Shown: piece by piece, positions 33,679 to 42,350 of the stretch
Layout of the letters: every line of letters starts with the position of its first letter
How positions within the stretch are numbered: the stretch's first letter is position 1
Assembly (NCBI GenBank): GCA_964549615.1
Contig: CAZJVP010000051.1
Span: forward strand, 88,485-152,484
Direction: 5' to 3'
Source of the DNA: CAYVLA01 sp964549615 [NCBI: uncultured Thermococci archaeon]
GTDB taxonomy: Archaea > CAYQAE01 > CAYVLA01
DNA: 64,000 bases
Made by a program: the position numbers and the translations under genes
Notes under the pieces: model-generated
Databases searched by the model: none
The model's input: the letters and a program-made list of their open reading frames with translations, nothing else
Told to the model about the DNA's origin: nothing

Positions 33679-34767
33679 CTATCCCTCTACGAAGCTTGAG
33701 ACCGTGGCGGCGTCAAGCCTCTTGACGCATTCCATAACCAGAGAGATGGTGGCCTCCACGTCCGCGACCGAGAACATGCCGACATGCGAGTGTATGTGAC
33801 GGGTCGGGACGCCCAGCACGATGCTCGGGCAGCCGGCCCCCGTGATATGTATCTGGCCCGCGTCCGTTCCGCCGCGCGTCGCGATGGAGAGCTGATGCCG
33901 GATCCCAGCCTCTTTTGCCACCCTGATCACGAACTCCTTCAGCGGCTGGTTGGGTATCATCGATGTGTCGTATGTGAGGATGGCAACCCCCTTGCCCATC
34001 TTGGCCGGCGCTACCTTGTTGGCTGCCCCCGGGACGTCTCCGGAGATGTCGACCTCCAGAGTGAGGCATACATCTGGGTTGGTCTCATAGGCGACCGTGC
34101 GGGCACCGCGTGCGCCGACCTCCTCCTGCGTTGTGGCCACGCCCACGACCGTGTTCGGGTGTGCAATGCCTTCCATCCTCAGCTTCCTGACAACCTCCAT
34201 TGCGATGAAGGCGCCGAGGCGGTCATCGAAGGCCTTGCCTATGGCGATGCGCCCGTCCCGCAACAGCGTGAAGGGGGACACTGGCACGATGGGGTCGCCG
34301 ATCCTCACCCCGAGGTCTTCGGTTTCCTTTCTCGACGAGGTGCCGATATCGATGAACATCTTTTCCTTGGCCACTACCTTCTTCCTTTCCTCCTCAGGGA
34401 GCAGGTGGGGAGGAGTGGCCGAGATCACTCCTTGCAGGAGTCCTTTTTCTGTCTTGACGGCCACCCTCTGGCTCAAGAGCACCTGGTCGAACCAGCCTCC
34501 TAGGGGGCCGAAGGTCAGGAAGCCGGTGGCCTTGTCTATCCCGGTCACGCAGAAACCGACTTCGTCTATGTGGCCCGGCAAGAGAACGATGGGCCTATCC
34601 GCAGTGCCCTTTTTCTCGAAGATGACCGATCCCAACTTGTTGATCCTGCACGAATCAGAGATGCCCTGTACTGTGCGTTTCACGATCTGCGCCGTATCTC
34701 GTTCAAATCCGGGTGGCCCAAAGGACTCGCTGAGTTCCTTGAGCAGTGCGAACTGCCTTTCATCCAA
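33679..34767 (-). CDS. M42-family metallo-aminopeptidase
   Basis: 362 residues. Co-catalytic metal site residues are all visible: LLPGHIDEVGF, GKAFDDRLGAF, the catalytic glutamates in TTQEEVGARGA, the aspartate in LEVDISGD and the histidine in HIHSHVGMFSV. TET-type aminopeptidases of this family form tetrahedral complexes that finish off peptides made by the proteasome. Cytosolic. The ATP-grasp gene is divergent from it, 137 nt away. Confidence 0.93.
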   Translation of the reverse strand: MDERQFALLKELSESFGPPGFERDTAQIVKRTVQGISDSCRINKLGSVIFEKKGTADRPIVLLPGHIDEVGFCVTGIDKATGFLTFGPLGGWFDQVLLSQRVAVKTEKGLLQGVISATPPHLLPEEERKKVVAKEKMFIDIGTSSRKETEDLGVRIGDPIVPVSPFTLLRDGRIAIGKAFDDRLGAFIAMEVVRKLRMEGIAHPNTVVGVATTQEEVGARGARTVAYETNPDVCLTLEVDISGDVPGAANKVAPAKMGKGVAILTYDTSMIPNQPLKEFVIRVAKEAGIRHQLSIATRGGTDAGQIHITGAGCPSIVLGVPTRHIHSHVGMFSVADVEATISLVMECVKRLDAATVSSFVEG

Positions 34768-34903
34768 GCGATCGCCCGAACTGGGAAAGAACGTGCGGAA
34801 AAAAATCTTATGGAGACGGAAGAGCCTTAATCATAGGGAGGCGGGGCGGAGATGGCCCCAAAGAGTTAAATTGGTTCATCCTCAGGACTCCGATGTGGGT
34901 GCG

Positions 34904-35917
34904 ATGGGCCGGGTCGTAGTCTGCGTCACCGGAGTGGGCGGGCCTGCCGGCTTCAACTGCATCAGGAGCCTGAGGGATTCGGGCCTTGATGCAAGGATAG
35001 TCGCCATGGACATGGATCCCCAGGCCGCAGGGTTCTACCATGAGTCGGACGTTTCCTACGTCGTTCCGCCGGCGACGAGCGAGGAGTTCATACTGACCCT
35101 CTTCAAGATCATCGAAAGGGAGAAGGTGGATGTCCTAATACCGACGGTGGATGAGGAGATCTCGGTCCTTTGCAGGGAACCCGTCCTTGACAGGCTTTCG
35201 CGGCTCACCAACTTCCTTCTGCCGAGCCAGGCAGCCGCGGGAAAAGCTCTGGACAAGAGCCGGACGATCTCTGAGGCCCGGAGGGCAGGATTGCCAGTCC
35301 CCAAGACCCTCGTCGCCGCCTCGAGGGCGGATCTGGAAAGGAAATCTAGGAGGGTCGGCTTTCCCTTGGTCGTGAAGCCGTCTCGCTCCAGAGGGGCGCG
35401 TGGCATCTCGTACGTCGATGAGAAGCGCGATCTGGGAAAGGCTTGGAGCGCGGCATCACAGGTAGGCGGCGAGGTTCTTCTACAGGAATACGTCCCAGGA
35501 CCGGTCTTCACCGTGGGGACCGTAAGTGGCCGCGACGGCCGGATTGTGGCAAGCATCGTCCTGCAGAAGACCAAGGAGATTCCTCAGACGGGTGGCGTCG
35601 CCGTTGCCGGAAAGACGGTGGCGAACCCGGCCCTTCAAGAGCTCGGCGAGAAGTACGTCAGTTGCCTTGGTTGGTGCGGACCGGCCTCACCAGAGGTAAA
35701 GCTTGATGAGAGGGATGGTGGTTACAAGTTGATGGAGGTCAACCCTAGACTTTTCGGGTACAACTACCTCGCGGCAAGGTCGGGCGTCAATCTGGCGGCG
35801 ATAACTGTCAGGTTGGCCCTCGGTGAGGATGTCCAGCCGGTCAGAAACTACACGGAAGGACTCAGCTTCGTGCGAGCTCCGTACGACCTCATCGTTGAAG
35901 GCAGGATAGGTGACTGA
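34904..35917 (+). CDS. ATP-grasp ligase, CarB/PylC-like
   Basis: 337 residues from ATG 34904; a TATA-like gagttaaatt at 34863-34872 supports this start. N-terminal pre-ATP-grasp domain (VVVCVTGVGGPAGFNCIRSL, DVLIPTVDEEI), then the ATP-grasp fold with GFPLVVKPSRSRGARGI, LLQEYVPGPVFTVG and the metal-binding LMEVNPRLFGYNY. These resemble carbamoyl-phosphate-synthase-like stand-alone ligases that join a carboxylate to an amine. The last 8 nt overlap the PIG-L gene, so the two enzymes are made together and likely act in one pathway: deacetylation of an amino sugar followed by ligation of an acid is a natural, though unproven, pairing. Confidence 0.85.
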   Translation: MGRVVVCVTGVGGPAGFNCIRSLRDSGLDARIVAMDMDPQAAGFYHESDVSYVVPPATSEEFILTLFKIIEREKVDVLIPTVDEEISVLCREPVLDRLSRLTNFLLPSQAAAGKALDKSRTISEARRAGLPVPKTLVAASRADLERKSRRVGFPLVVKPSRSRGARGISYVDEKRDLGKAWSAASQVGGEVLLQEYVPGPVFTVGTVSGRDGRIVASIVLQKTKEIPQTGGVAVAGKTVANPALQELGEKYVSCLGWCGPASPEVKLDERDGGYKLMEVNPRLFGYNYLAARSGVNLAAITVRLALGEDVQPVRNYTEGLSFVRAPYDLIVEGRIGD

Positions 35918-36533
35918 ATTGAAGATCCTCGTGGTTTCGCCCCACCCGGATGACTTCTGCTTGTGTGTCGGCGGCACCGTTGCCCTTCATGCACGCAAGG
36001 GGGATGAGGTTCGCATACTGGTCCTCTCCAACGGAGAGCATGGGGGGGATCCAGAGGTGAGGAAGCGGGAGGCGCTTGAGTCGGCACGGGTTCTGGGATG
36101 CAGGGAGGTCAATTTCCTTGGGCTTCCCGATGGACGCGTGAACGACTCGATAGATTCGGTGTCGAAGATAGAAGCCCACGTCCTAGAATTCGGCCCAGAT
36201 CGGGTGTACTGCAACAGCAACAGGGACAGACACCAGGATCACAGGAACGGCAGCCTGGCAACCCTGTCAGCTGCAAGAAAGGTCTCGGAGGTCTTCATGT
36301 ACGAGGGCATGACGGCGTGGACCAGCTTCCAGCCCTCCACATTCGTTGACATAACCGACGTGATCGATCTAAAGATGCGCGCAATAGCGGTTCACAGGAG
36401 TCAGGAGAATCGGTACTATATGCGGCCAAGCTCGGTCAAAGGGCTGAACCAGTTTCGGGGGTGGCAGGCGAACGTATCGTACGCCGAGGCGTTCGAGATC
36501 GCCAGGCAGTTGATCAGGATCCGCCCAACCTAG
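35910..36533 (+). CDS. PIG-L (LmbE) family deacetylase, copy 2 (divergent)
   Basis: 207 residues from GTG, overlapping the ATP-grasp gene by 8 nt. The first motif reads VVSPHPDDFCLCVGGT; the usual glutamate after HPDD is phenylalanine, but the zinc-binding His and Asp remain. The later histidine block RDRHQDHRNGS is intact, and YAEAFEIARQL matches the family C-terminus. Copy 1 at 32711 is only distantly similar, so this is a separate subfamily rather than a recent duplicate. Likely acts on the product or substrate of the ATP-grasp enzyme. Confidence 0.88.
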   Translation: MTELKILVVSPHPDDFCLCVGGTVALHARKGDEVRILVLSNGEHGGDPEVRKREALESARVLGCREVNFLGLPDGRVNDSIDSVSKIEAHVLEFGPDRVYCNSNRDRHQDHRNGSLATLSAARKVSEVFMYEGMTAWTSFQPSTFVDITDVIDLKMRAIAVHRSQENRYYMRPSSVKGLNQFRGWQANVSYAEAFEIARQLIRIRPT

Positions 36534-37150
36534 GATCTGGCGGAGCCCTGCCGTATGGAGGGCAGCCACGTTTTCTTGAAGTCCCAGTTCCTGAACTTAA
36601 GGTAGCACTCCGCCGCCTTCTCCGGAGCTATCTTGTGTTTGGTGGCCTTCTCGAACCCAGCCGCAAGCTCCAGCGAGTACATCCTTGCCTCTTCCTCGCT
36701 GATGGACATCAAGTCAGCAAGCTGCTTCAGCGTGCTAGCTGGAGCCTTCTCGTTGAGGGCCTCCTTAACTGCTTCCAGTTCTTGGACCTGCACCTTCTCG
36801 GGCGGGGCAGCGCGTGCCTTCGGCCTTGGGCGCGGATGGGGCTTCCTGGCTAGGTAGAAGCCTCGGAGAAGGATGCTCGCCTGATGGTACTCCCCCTTCT
36901 TCATGTGGATCTTGACGGTCTCAAGGGTGTCGATCTTGGCCGAGTAGCGCCGCTCGACCTCCTTCTCGGCCTGCTTGAGCATGTTCTCCAACTTTTTCTT
37001 CAGCGCCCGCCTCTTGTTCTCCTTTTCCGATTCCATCCTGCCTCGAACGATCTCGATCATGCTGTCGACTATCTTCTCGGGAAGATCGCCATGCTCCTCC
37101 GCCATCATGTTCAGGGCGGTCTTCTTGAGTTCATTGAGCCTCCTCGTCAT
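36530..37150 (-). CDS. Coiled-coil protein of unknown function
   Basis: 206 residues from ATG 37150, with gggagg 7 nt upstream. Residues about 1-80 are strongly helical and charged (ESEKENKRRALKKKLENMLK), predicted coiled coil. A Pro/Arg/Lys-rich hinge (KPHPRPRPKARAAPP) follows, then a helical C-terminal domain that includes SISEEEARMYSLELAAG, a helix-turn-helix-like stretch. Minus-strand aacatatcta at 37194-37203 is a possible TATA box. I do not recognise a family; its place beside gatD may be coincidental. Confidence 0.7.
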   Translation of the reverse strand: MTRRLNELKKTALNMMAEEHGDLPEKIVDSMIEIVRGRMESEKENKRRALKKKLENMLKQAEKEVERRYSAKIDTLETVKIHMKKGEYHQASILLRGFYLARKPHPRPRPKARAAPPEKVQVQELEAVKEALNEKAPASTLKQLADLMSISEEEARMYSLELAAGFEKATKHKIAPEKAAECYLKFRNWDFKKTWLPSIRQGSARS

Positions 37151-37281
37151 GGTCGTCCCTCCCGTATTTGTGCGCCGGATCCTCCTAGCCATAGATATGT
37201 TTTCTCCGGGGTCTCCCAATTGTCGGCGCTTTTCGCACGCTTGATCACAGTTTTCAAGCCCAGCGATGACGCGGGCCCGGT

Positions 37282-38631
37282 GTGGAGTTGGAGTTCGAGA
37301 ACTACTCCCCCCATGTCCGCGCTGCCCTTCAAGATGCCGGGGTCAGACCCGGTGACGTTGTCGAGCTGGTCGCGGAAGGCCACACCCGTCGCGGGATCAT
37401 CCTGCCTCGGCCTCAGATCGGCGGCGACCCGGAATCCATCGTGATCAAGCTGGATAACGGCTACAACATAGGGATCAGGTGGTCGCCCGGGATGAAGATC
37501 AGGAAGATAGCGGCGGGCCGGCCGCTTGAGGTATTCCCGAGCGTTTCGTTTCAGCCTAGACCCGGCTTGCCGGAGATCTCGGTGGTCGCCACGGGAGGCA
37601 CGATCGGCTCAAGGGTCGACTACGAGACGGGCGGGGTGAAGTGGCTGATGGAGCCGGGGCAGATCTTCTTTATGGCCCCTGAGCTTCAGGAGTTGGTGTC
37701 GATCAAGAACGTGGCCGTCCCGTTCCTCATCGGCAGCGAGAATATGTCCGCCTTCCATTGGAAGGAGATCGCACGGTCGGTGGCCCGGGAACTGAACTCC
37801 GGCGTGAGCGGGGCCGTGGTTACACATGGAACCGACACGATGCATTACAGCACTGCCGCCGTGAGTTTCATGCTTCGCAACCTCTCGAAGCCGGTGATGT
37901 TCACAGGGGCGCAGCGCTCGACGGATAGGGGGTCGAGCGACGCGTCAATGAACTTGATTTGCGCGGCGATCGTCGCGGCCAGATCCCCGATCGCGGAGGT
38001 GTGCCTCGTCATGCATGGCTCGATGGAGGACACGTACTGCCTCATCCACCGCGGAACGAGGGTCAGGAAGATGCACACCTCAAGGAGGGACGCCTTCAGG
38101 TCGATCAACGAGTTGCCGATAGGCAGGGTCTGGCCGGATGGCAGAATCCAGACCGATGGCAGATATGTGGAGCGGTCCGACTCCGAGGTTCAGCTGGACG
38201 CGGTATTCGAGGAGAAGGTCGCGCTCCTCAAGTTCCATCCTGGGATGGACCCCGAGATCATAGACTTCTTCGTCGACCGGGGATTCAAAGGGATCTTGAT
38301 CGAGGTGACGGCCCTTGGCCACGTCGCGACGGACGAAAGCCAAAGGAATCTTCTACCGGCCCTCGCTAGGGCCATCGAGGAAGGGGTCGTGGTGGCGGCG
38401 GCGCCGCAGACATTGTACGGACGGACCGATCCTTGGGTTTACAGCGAGGGAAGGAAAGTCCAAGACATCGGCGTCATCTACTGTGGCGACATGTTGCCTG
38501 AAACGGCCTACGTCAAGCTGGGTTGGGTCCTGGGACACGACCCCAGTCCCGAGGAGGCAAGGAAGATGATGCTAACAAACTACGCCGGGGAGACTTCTGC
38601 GGTCTCCGATCCCAGGGCGTTTCTCGCGTAG
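37282..38631 (+). CDS. gatD: Glu-tRNA(Gln) amidotransferase subunit D
   Basis: 449 residues from GTG. The asparaginase-type subunit that frees ammonia from Asn/Gln for GatE. N-terminal ~85-residue beta domain of GatD, then the asparaginase domain with the first threonine motif SVVATGGTIGSRVDYETGG and the second GAVVTHGTDTMHYSTAAVSFM; KFHPGMDPEIIDFF is also typical. GatD/GatE is found only in archaea and makes Gln-tRNA(Gln), implying no glutaminyl-tRNA synthetase. gatE begins 3 nt after the stop. Confidence 0.97.
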   Translation: MELEFENYSPHVRAALQDAGVRPGDVVELVAEGHTRRGIILPRPQIGGDPESIVIKLDNGYNIGIRWSPGMKIRKIAAGRPLEVFPSVSFQPRPGLPEISVVATGGTIGSRVDYETGGVKWLMEPGQIFFMAPELQELVSIKNVAVPFLIGSENMSAFHWKEIARSVARELNSGVSGAVVTHGTDTMHYSTAAVSFMLRNLSKPVMFTGAQRSTDRGSSDASMNLICAAIVAARSPIAEVCLVMHGSMEDTYCLIHRGTRVRKMHTSRRDAFRSINELPIGRVWPDGRIQTDGRYVERSDSEVQLDAVFEEKVALLKFHPGMDPEIIDFFVDRGFKGILIEVTALGHVATDESQRNLLPALARAIEEGVVVAAAPQTLYGRTDPWVYSEGRKVQDIGVIYCGDMLPETAYVKLGWVLGHDPSPEEARKMMLTNYAGETSAVSDPRAFLA

Positions 38632-38634
38632 GTT

Positions 38635-40518
38635 GTGGCGACCTTGACTATTGACCATGCGAGCGTCGGATTGAAGTGCGGCATCGAGATCCATCAGCGC
38701 TTGAATACGCACAAGCTCTTCTGCGGCTGCTCAAGCGAGCTCAAGGAGCAGGTCCCGGCGCTCGAGGTAAGGAGAAAGCTGAGGGCTGTGGCGGGCGAAC
38801 TGGGTGAGGTGGATAGGGCCGCCCTTCACGAGTACCTGAGGGACAGGGTGTTTCTTTACAACGCCTACCAGGGCGAGACCTGTTTGGTCGAGTTGGACGA
38901 AGAGCCCCCTGCCCCGTTGAATGACGAGGCGCTGGACATAGGCCTTGAGATATGCATGCTGTTCAGTGCATGGATTCCGGACGAGGTCCATGTCATGCGC
39001 AAGACGGTTGTGGACGGCAGCAACACGGGAGGCTTCCAGCGCACGTGCGTCATAGGCATGGATGGCGAGATGGAGGGGCCGAGAGGGAGGGTCGCAGTGC
39101 CAACGATCTGCTTGGAGGAGGAAGCCGCGGGCATCGGGGATCAGAGGGGACCTGCCGTGATCTACAAGCTTGACAGGCTGGGCATACCTCTCGTGGAAGT
39201 CTCTACGGGCCTCCTGGAAGGCTATTCGCCCCGAGAGGTTCAGGAGGTCGCCCACAGGATTGGCATGATCCTCAGGATGACCGGGAAGGTCCAACGCGGG
39301 ATCGGCACGATCAGGCAGGATGTCAACGTATCGGTCGAGGGTGGGGCGAGGGTTGAGATCAAGGGTTTCCAGCAGATAGGTCGCCTCGCTGAGTTGATCG
39401 AGAATGAGGCGCGGCGCCAGATAGCGCTGATAGCCATCAAGGATGAGCTTTCCAGAAGGTCGCCGAAGGTCTTTGATCCCGTTGATGTGACGCAGTTCTT
39501 CTCAGGGGTGAAGACAGGCCCCATCCATTCCGCCCTGGAGGAAGGCGGGGTCGTCCTGTGCCTGAAGCTTGCCGGTTTTGCAGGGATTCTCGGGACGGAG
39601 ATATGTCCCGGCCGCACCTTCGGAAGGGAGCTTGCCGACCATGCACGGGCCTACGGGATCGGTGGAATCATCCATACCGATGAGGATCTCGCGGGCATGG
39701 GACTGGAGGAGACATTCAGACGGCTGCGAGAGCATCTCTCTGCGGGCCAGGGCGATGCCTTGGTGATAGTGGCCGGCGAGCCCATCGCTTGCGGGCGGGC
39801 CGCCAAGGCGGTTGGCGAGAGGGCGGCCTGGGCAAGTAGGGGGATTCCCGAGGAAACTAGGGAGCCGAACCCGGATTGCACGACCAACTACAAGAGGCCT
39901 CTGCCGGGGTCGTCAAGGATGTACCCCGAGACGGACATCCCACCGATTCCCATCTCCCGGGAACGGCTCGAGAGGATCCGGGCCAAGCTTCCCGAGAAGC
40001 CTGAAGAGAAGCGGGCGAGGCTGTTGGCAGCGGGAATGAGCGAGGATCTTGTCGATCAGATCGTGCGGGATGTCAGCCTGCCGCTGTTCGAAGAGGTGAT
40101 GTCAACGGTCAAGGCTGACGCCACGCTCGTGGCCAACACCCTCGTCAATTCATTCAGGAGCCTGAGGCGGGCAGGGGTCAATGTCGATGCGCTCGCCGAT
40201 TCGCAGATCATCGAGTTCTTCGAGCAGCTATCCCTCGGCAGAATAGTGAAGGAGGATATAGAGTCCGTGCTCACTGAGATGGTGCGGGGTAGGCCTTTGG
40301 AGGAGATCCTGCGCGAGCGCGAGAGGATAGGCGAGGAAGAGCTGCGGACGATCATCGAGGGAATCCTGGAGGAGAAATCACAGCTCTTAGCGGAGAGAGG
40401 CGAACGTAGCTTCGGTCCCATCATGGGCGAAGTAATGAAACATGTTCGAGGCAAGATCGATGGGGCCATCGTAGGCAAGGTGCTGAAGGAGCTGATCGAC
40501 AGGAGGCTACGTAGATAG
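38635..40518 (+). CDS. gatE: Glu-tRNA(Gln) amidotransferase subunit E
   Basis: 627 residues from GTG, in an operon with gatD. GatE binds tRNA(Gln), activates the glutamyl group with ATP and accepts ammonia from GatD. GLKCGIEIHQRLNTHKLFC at the start, the HVMRKTVVDGSNTGGFQRT metal/kinase segment and GIGTIRQDVNVSV are diagnostic. An AspRS-like GAD insertion domain (about residues 290-395) marks E rather than B. The C-terminal GatB/YqeY tail domain is present (about 480-627). Full length. Confidence 0.97.
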   Translation: MATLTIDHASVGLKCGIEIHQRLNTHKLFCGCSSELKEQVPALEVRRKLRAVAGELGEVDRAALHEYLRDRVFLYNAYQGETCLVELDEEPPAPLNDEALDIGLEICMLFSAWIPDEVHVMRKTVVDGSNTGGFQRTCVIGMDGEMEGPRGRVAVPTICLEEEAAGIGDQRGPAVIYKLDRLGIPLVEVSTGLLEGYSPREVQEVAHRIGMILRMTGKVQRGIGTIRQDVNVSVEGGARVEIKGFQQIGRLAELIENEARRQIALIAIKDELSRRSPKVFDPVDVTQFFSGVKTGPIHSALEEGGVVLCLKLAGFAGILGTEICPGRTFGRELADHARAYGIGGIIHTDEDLAGMGLEETFRRLREHLSAGQGDALVIVAGEPIACGRAAKAVGERAAWASRGIPEETREPNPDCTTNYKRPLPGSSRMYPETDIPPIPISRERLERIRAKLPEKPEEKRARLLAAGMSEDLVDQIVRDVSLPLFEEVMSTVKADATLVANTLVNSFRSLRRAGVNVDALADSQIIEFFEQLSLGRIVKEDIESVLTEMVRGRPLEEILRERERIGEEELRTIIEGILEEKSQLLAERGERSFGPIMGEVMKHVRGKIDGAIVGKVLKELIDRRLRR

Positions 40519-40537
40519 CCAAGATGATGCGGGAATC

Positions 40538-40843
40538 GTGTGCATTGCCGCGGATCTCGGCGATCCGAAAAACCTTTTTCAGCAGGAAGGCGGTCCAGAC
40601 CATGTGGCTGCCTGGGAAGAGGGAAGCAAGATAGTCCAACGCGCGAAGCTCTTCTCAGCGGGCGCCTTCTTCTTGCTGATCCTTCTCTCACTGTTCGCGG
40701 CTGCAAATGGCGACCTATTCAATGCCGCGTACTTCGGGGCACTCTCCCTCGTCTCGCTCGCTCTCTTCTTCTACGTGAGAAGGATCTTCAGGGTGAGGCA
40801 GCCCGGCTCCTACTCCTTGCGCAGGTCGACCCAGAGGCGGTAG
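40538..40843 (+). CDS. Small two-helix membrane protein
   Basis: 101 residues from GTG; an internal GTG near 40604 (VAAWEEGS) is also possible. Two adjacent membrane helices (FFLLILLSLFAAANG and YFGALSLVSLALFFYV) with a basic C-terminus. It starts 20 nt after gatE and may be read through from it. The last 34 nt overlap the end of the convergent gene. Unknown family. Confidence 0.5.
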   Translation: MCIAADLGDPKNLFQQEGGPDHVAAWEEGSKIVQRAKLFSAGAFFLLILLSLFAAANGDLFNAAYFGALSLVSLALFFYVRRIFRVRQPGSYSLRRSTQRR

Positions 40844-41271
40844 ACGTTTGAGATCCTCTGGATCCTTCCTCGGGACTGCCCGTTGAGTTGGAACTTCACG
40901 AAGTAGCGACCCTCGGGCGGGTTCTGCGCCACGAGGGTGAGCACGAAGGTGAGCCTCCTGGTCTCGCCGCCATCGAGGGGAAACCTTGAGACGTTGTTGA
41001 CGAAGTTGTCCGACGTTTCCTCGATCTTGAATATGCCTCTGCCGTCGGCGTACCAGCTGTAGTTCGTGTATGATGATGCCCCCGCAGGGCTCCTTATCGT
41101 CGCGTTGAGGGATACCGTCTCGTTCGGCCTGATGGTCATGGTGATCTCCTTGGGGCCGGACAGCTCCACCAGGGAGGGCCGGCTCACCATCAAGGCCAAA
41201 ACCATCGCGACGATCACGATAACCGCGAAGACGAGTTTCCAGTACGCGGATTGGTAGCGGTACCTCATCAT
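40810..41271 (-). CDS. Membrane-anchored beta-sandwich protein
   Basis: 153 residues. N-terminal anchor helix (LVFAVIVIVAMVLALMV) after a short basic cytosolic segment, then an immunoglobulin-like extracytoplasmic domain (ITMTIRPNETVSLNATI, TRRLTFVLTLVAQNPPEGRYF). Potential N-glycosylation sites NAT, NYS and NVS occur outside the membrane. TATA gaattatatgg on the minus strand at 41302-41312 predicts a short leader. Family unknown. Confidence 0.65.
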   Translation of the reverse strand: MMRYRYQSAYWKLVFAVIVIVAMVLALMVSRPSLVELSGPKEITMTIRPNETVSLNATIRSPAGASSYTNYSWYADGRGIFKIEETSDNFVNNVSRFPLDGGETRRLTFVLTLVAQNPPEGRYFVKFQLNGQSRGRIQRISNVYRLWVDLRKE

Positions 41272-41301
41272 ACGGGTCCCTTGCGTCGCACCACCAATTT
41301 T

Positions 41302-41312
41302 CCATATAATTC
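41302..41312 (-). promoter_or_regulatory. TATA box for 41271 gene
   Basis: Minus-strand gaattatatgg, centred ~36 nt from the ATG; initiation would fall ~10 nt before the start. Confidence 0.6.
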
Positions 41313-41343
41313 TTTCTCATACCCGTCCTTGGCCGTCTTCGCC

Positions 41344-41356
41344 AAGATTTATCTAA
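41344..41356 (+). promoter_or_regulatory. TATA box for Gfo/Idh/MocA pair
   Basis: aagatttatctaa is centred ~38 nt before the ATG at 41388. Confidence 0.55.
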
Positions 41357-41387
41357 ACGTGCTGGCGAGGCAGAATCGGGAGCGATC

Positions 41388-42350
41388 ATGGCCATCTCGG
41401 TTGGAATCGTCGGTGCAGGCTTCATGGGCGAGACCCACGCCAACTCGCTCCGTAGAGTCGAGGAGGCGCGCGTTTCCTACGTCTGTGACATCGATCCAGC
41501 GAAGGGGAAGCCCCTAGCGGAGTCGGTCGGGGCTGGCTACGTCTCTGACTTCTCCGAACTCCTTTCAAAGGAGCTCGACATCGTTGACGTATGTCTGCCG
41601 ACCCCCCTCCACAGGTTATTTGCGGTCAGGGCGTTGGAGGCGGGTTTCCACGTCTTCATCGAGAAACCACTCGCCATCAACGCGCAGGAGGGTGAAGCGA
41701 TTAGAAGGGCCGCCTCTAGGAGTTCGGGCCTGTGCATGGTGGGGCACGTGCTGAGGTTCTGGCCGGGCTACGCCGAGCTGCGGGAAAGAATCGAGGCGGG
41801 CGAGATCGGGGAACCGAGGCACATCTTGGCGTACAGGGTCGGGCCACCGCCGGCCTGGGCCGGGTGGTACATGGATATGAAGAAGAGCAACGGCGTAATA
41901 TTTGACCTTGGAATACACGACATCGACTACGTGAGGTGGCTCATGGGGCGGCCCAAGGCCGTGTACTCCCAGGTGTACGAGAAGGATGGGGTCCATCTCC
42001 ACGGGCAGGTGCTGCTCGATTACGGGCGGGGCGAAGCGCTATGCGAGTGCAGCTGGGCGGGCTCGCCTAGCTTTCCCTTCACGTCGTACATCGAGGTCGC
42101 AGGGCCCGGCGGGCTGGCGCAGATCGACGCTAGGGCAAACAACGCCTTCGCCATATTCCATCCGGACAAGGCCATCCGGATGGACCCCTACCACGAGGAT
42201 GGCTACGTCAGGGAGCTCAGACACTTCGTGGAATGCGTGAAAAACGGAAGGAAGCCTGCTGTGCCCGTCTCGGAGGGCTTGGCGACCTTAAGGCTTTCGC
42301 TGGCCGCCGTGGAAAGCGCAAAGACGGGACGAAGGGTCTCGCTGGGGTGA
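41388..42350 (+). CDS. Gfo/Idh/MocA-family sugar dehydrogenase 1
   Basis: 320 residues. NAD(P)-binding Rossmann motif VGIVGAGFMGETHA at the N-terminus, the catalytic-lysine motif FIEKPLAIN, and a C-terminal GFO domain with VIFDLGIHDIDYVRWL (His and Asp of the active site). Enzymes of this family oxidise inositols, glucose derivatives or aldoses. The TGA stop overlaps the ATG of the next gene (ATGA), so the two dehydrogenases are translationally coupled and probably act in the same sugar pathway, perhaps as an oxidation/reduction pair. Confidence 0.93.
   Translation: MAISVGIVGAGFMGETHANSLRRVEEARVSYVCDIDPAKGKPLAESVGAGYVSDFSELLSKELDIVDVCLPTPLHRLFAVRALEAGFHVFIEKPLAINAQEGEAIRRAASRSSGLCMVGHVLRFWPGYAELRERIEAGEIGEPRHILAYRVGPPPAWAGWYMDMKKSNGVIFDLGIHDIDYVRWLMGRPKAVYSQVYEKDGVHLHGQVLLDYGRGEALCECSWAGSPSFPFTSYIEVAGPGGLAQIDARANNAFAIFHPDKAIRMDPYHEDGYVRELRHFVECVKNGRKPAVPVSEGLATLRLSLAAVESAKTGRRVSLG

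Noticed and set aside
34097-34903. Upstream extension of the ATP-grasp frame
   Set aside because: The extension runs antisense through the M42 peptidase gene; the ATP-grasp domain starts at 34904 and has its own TATA box.
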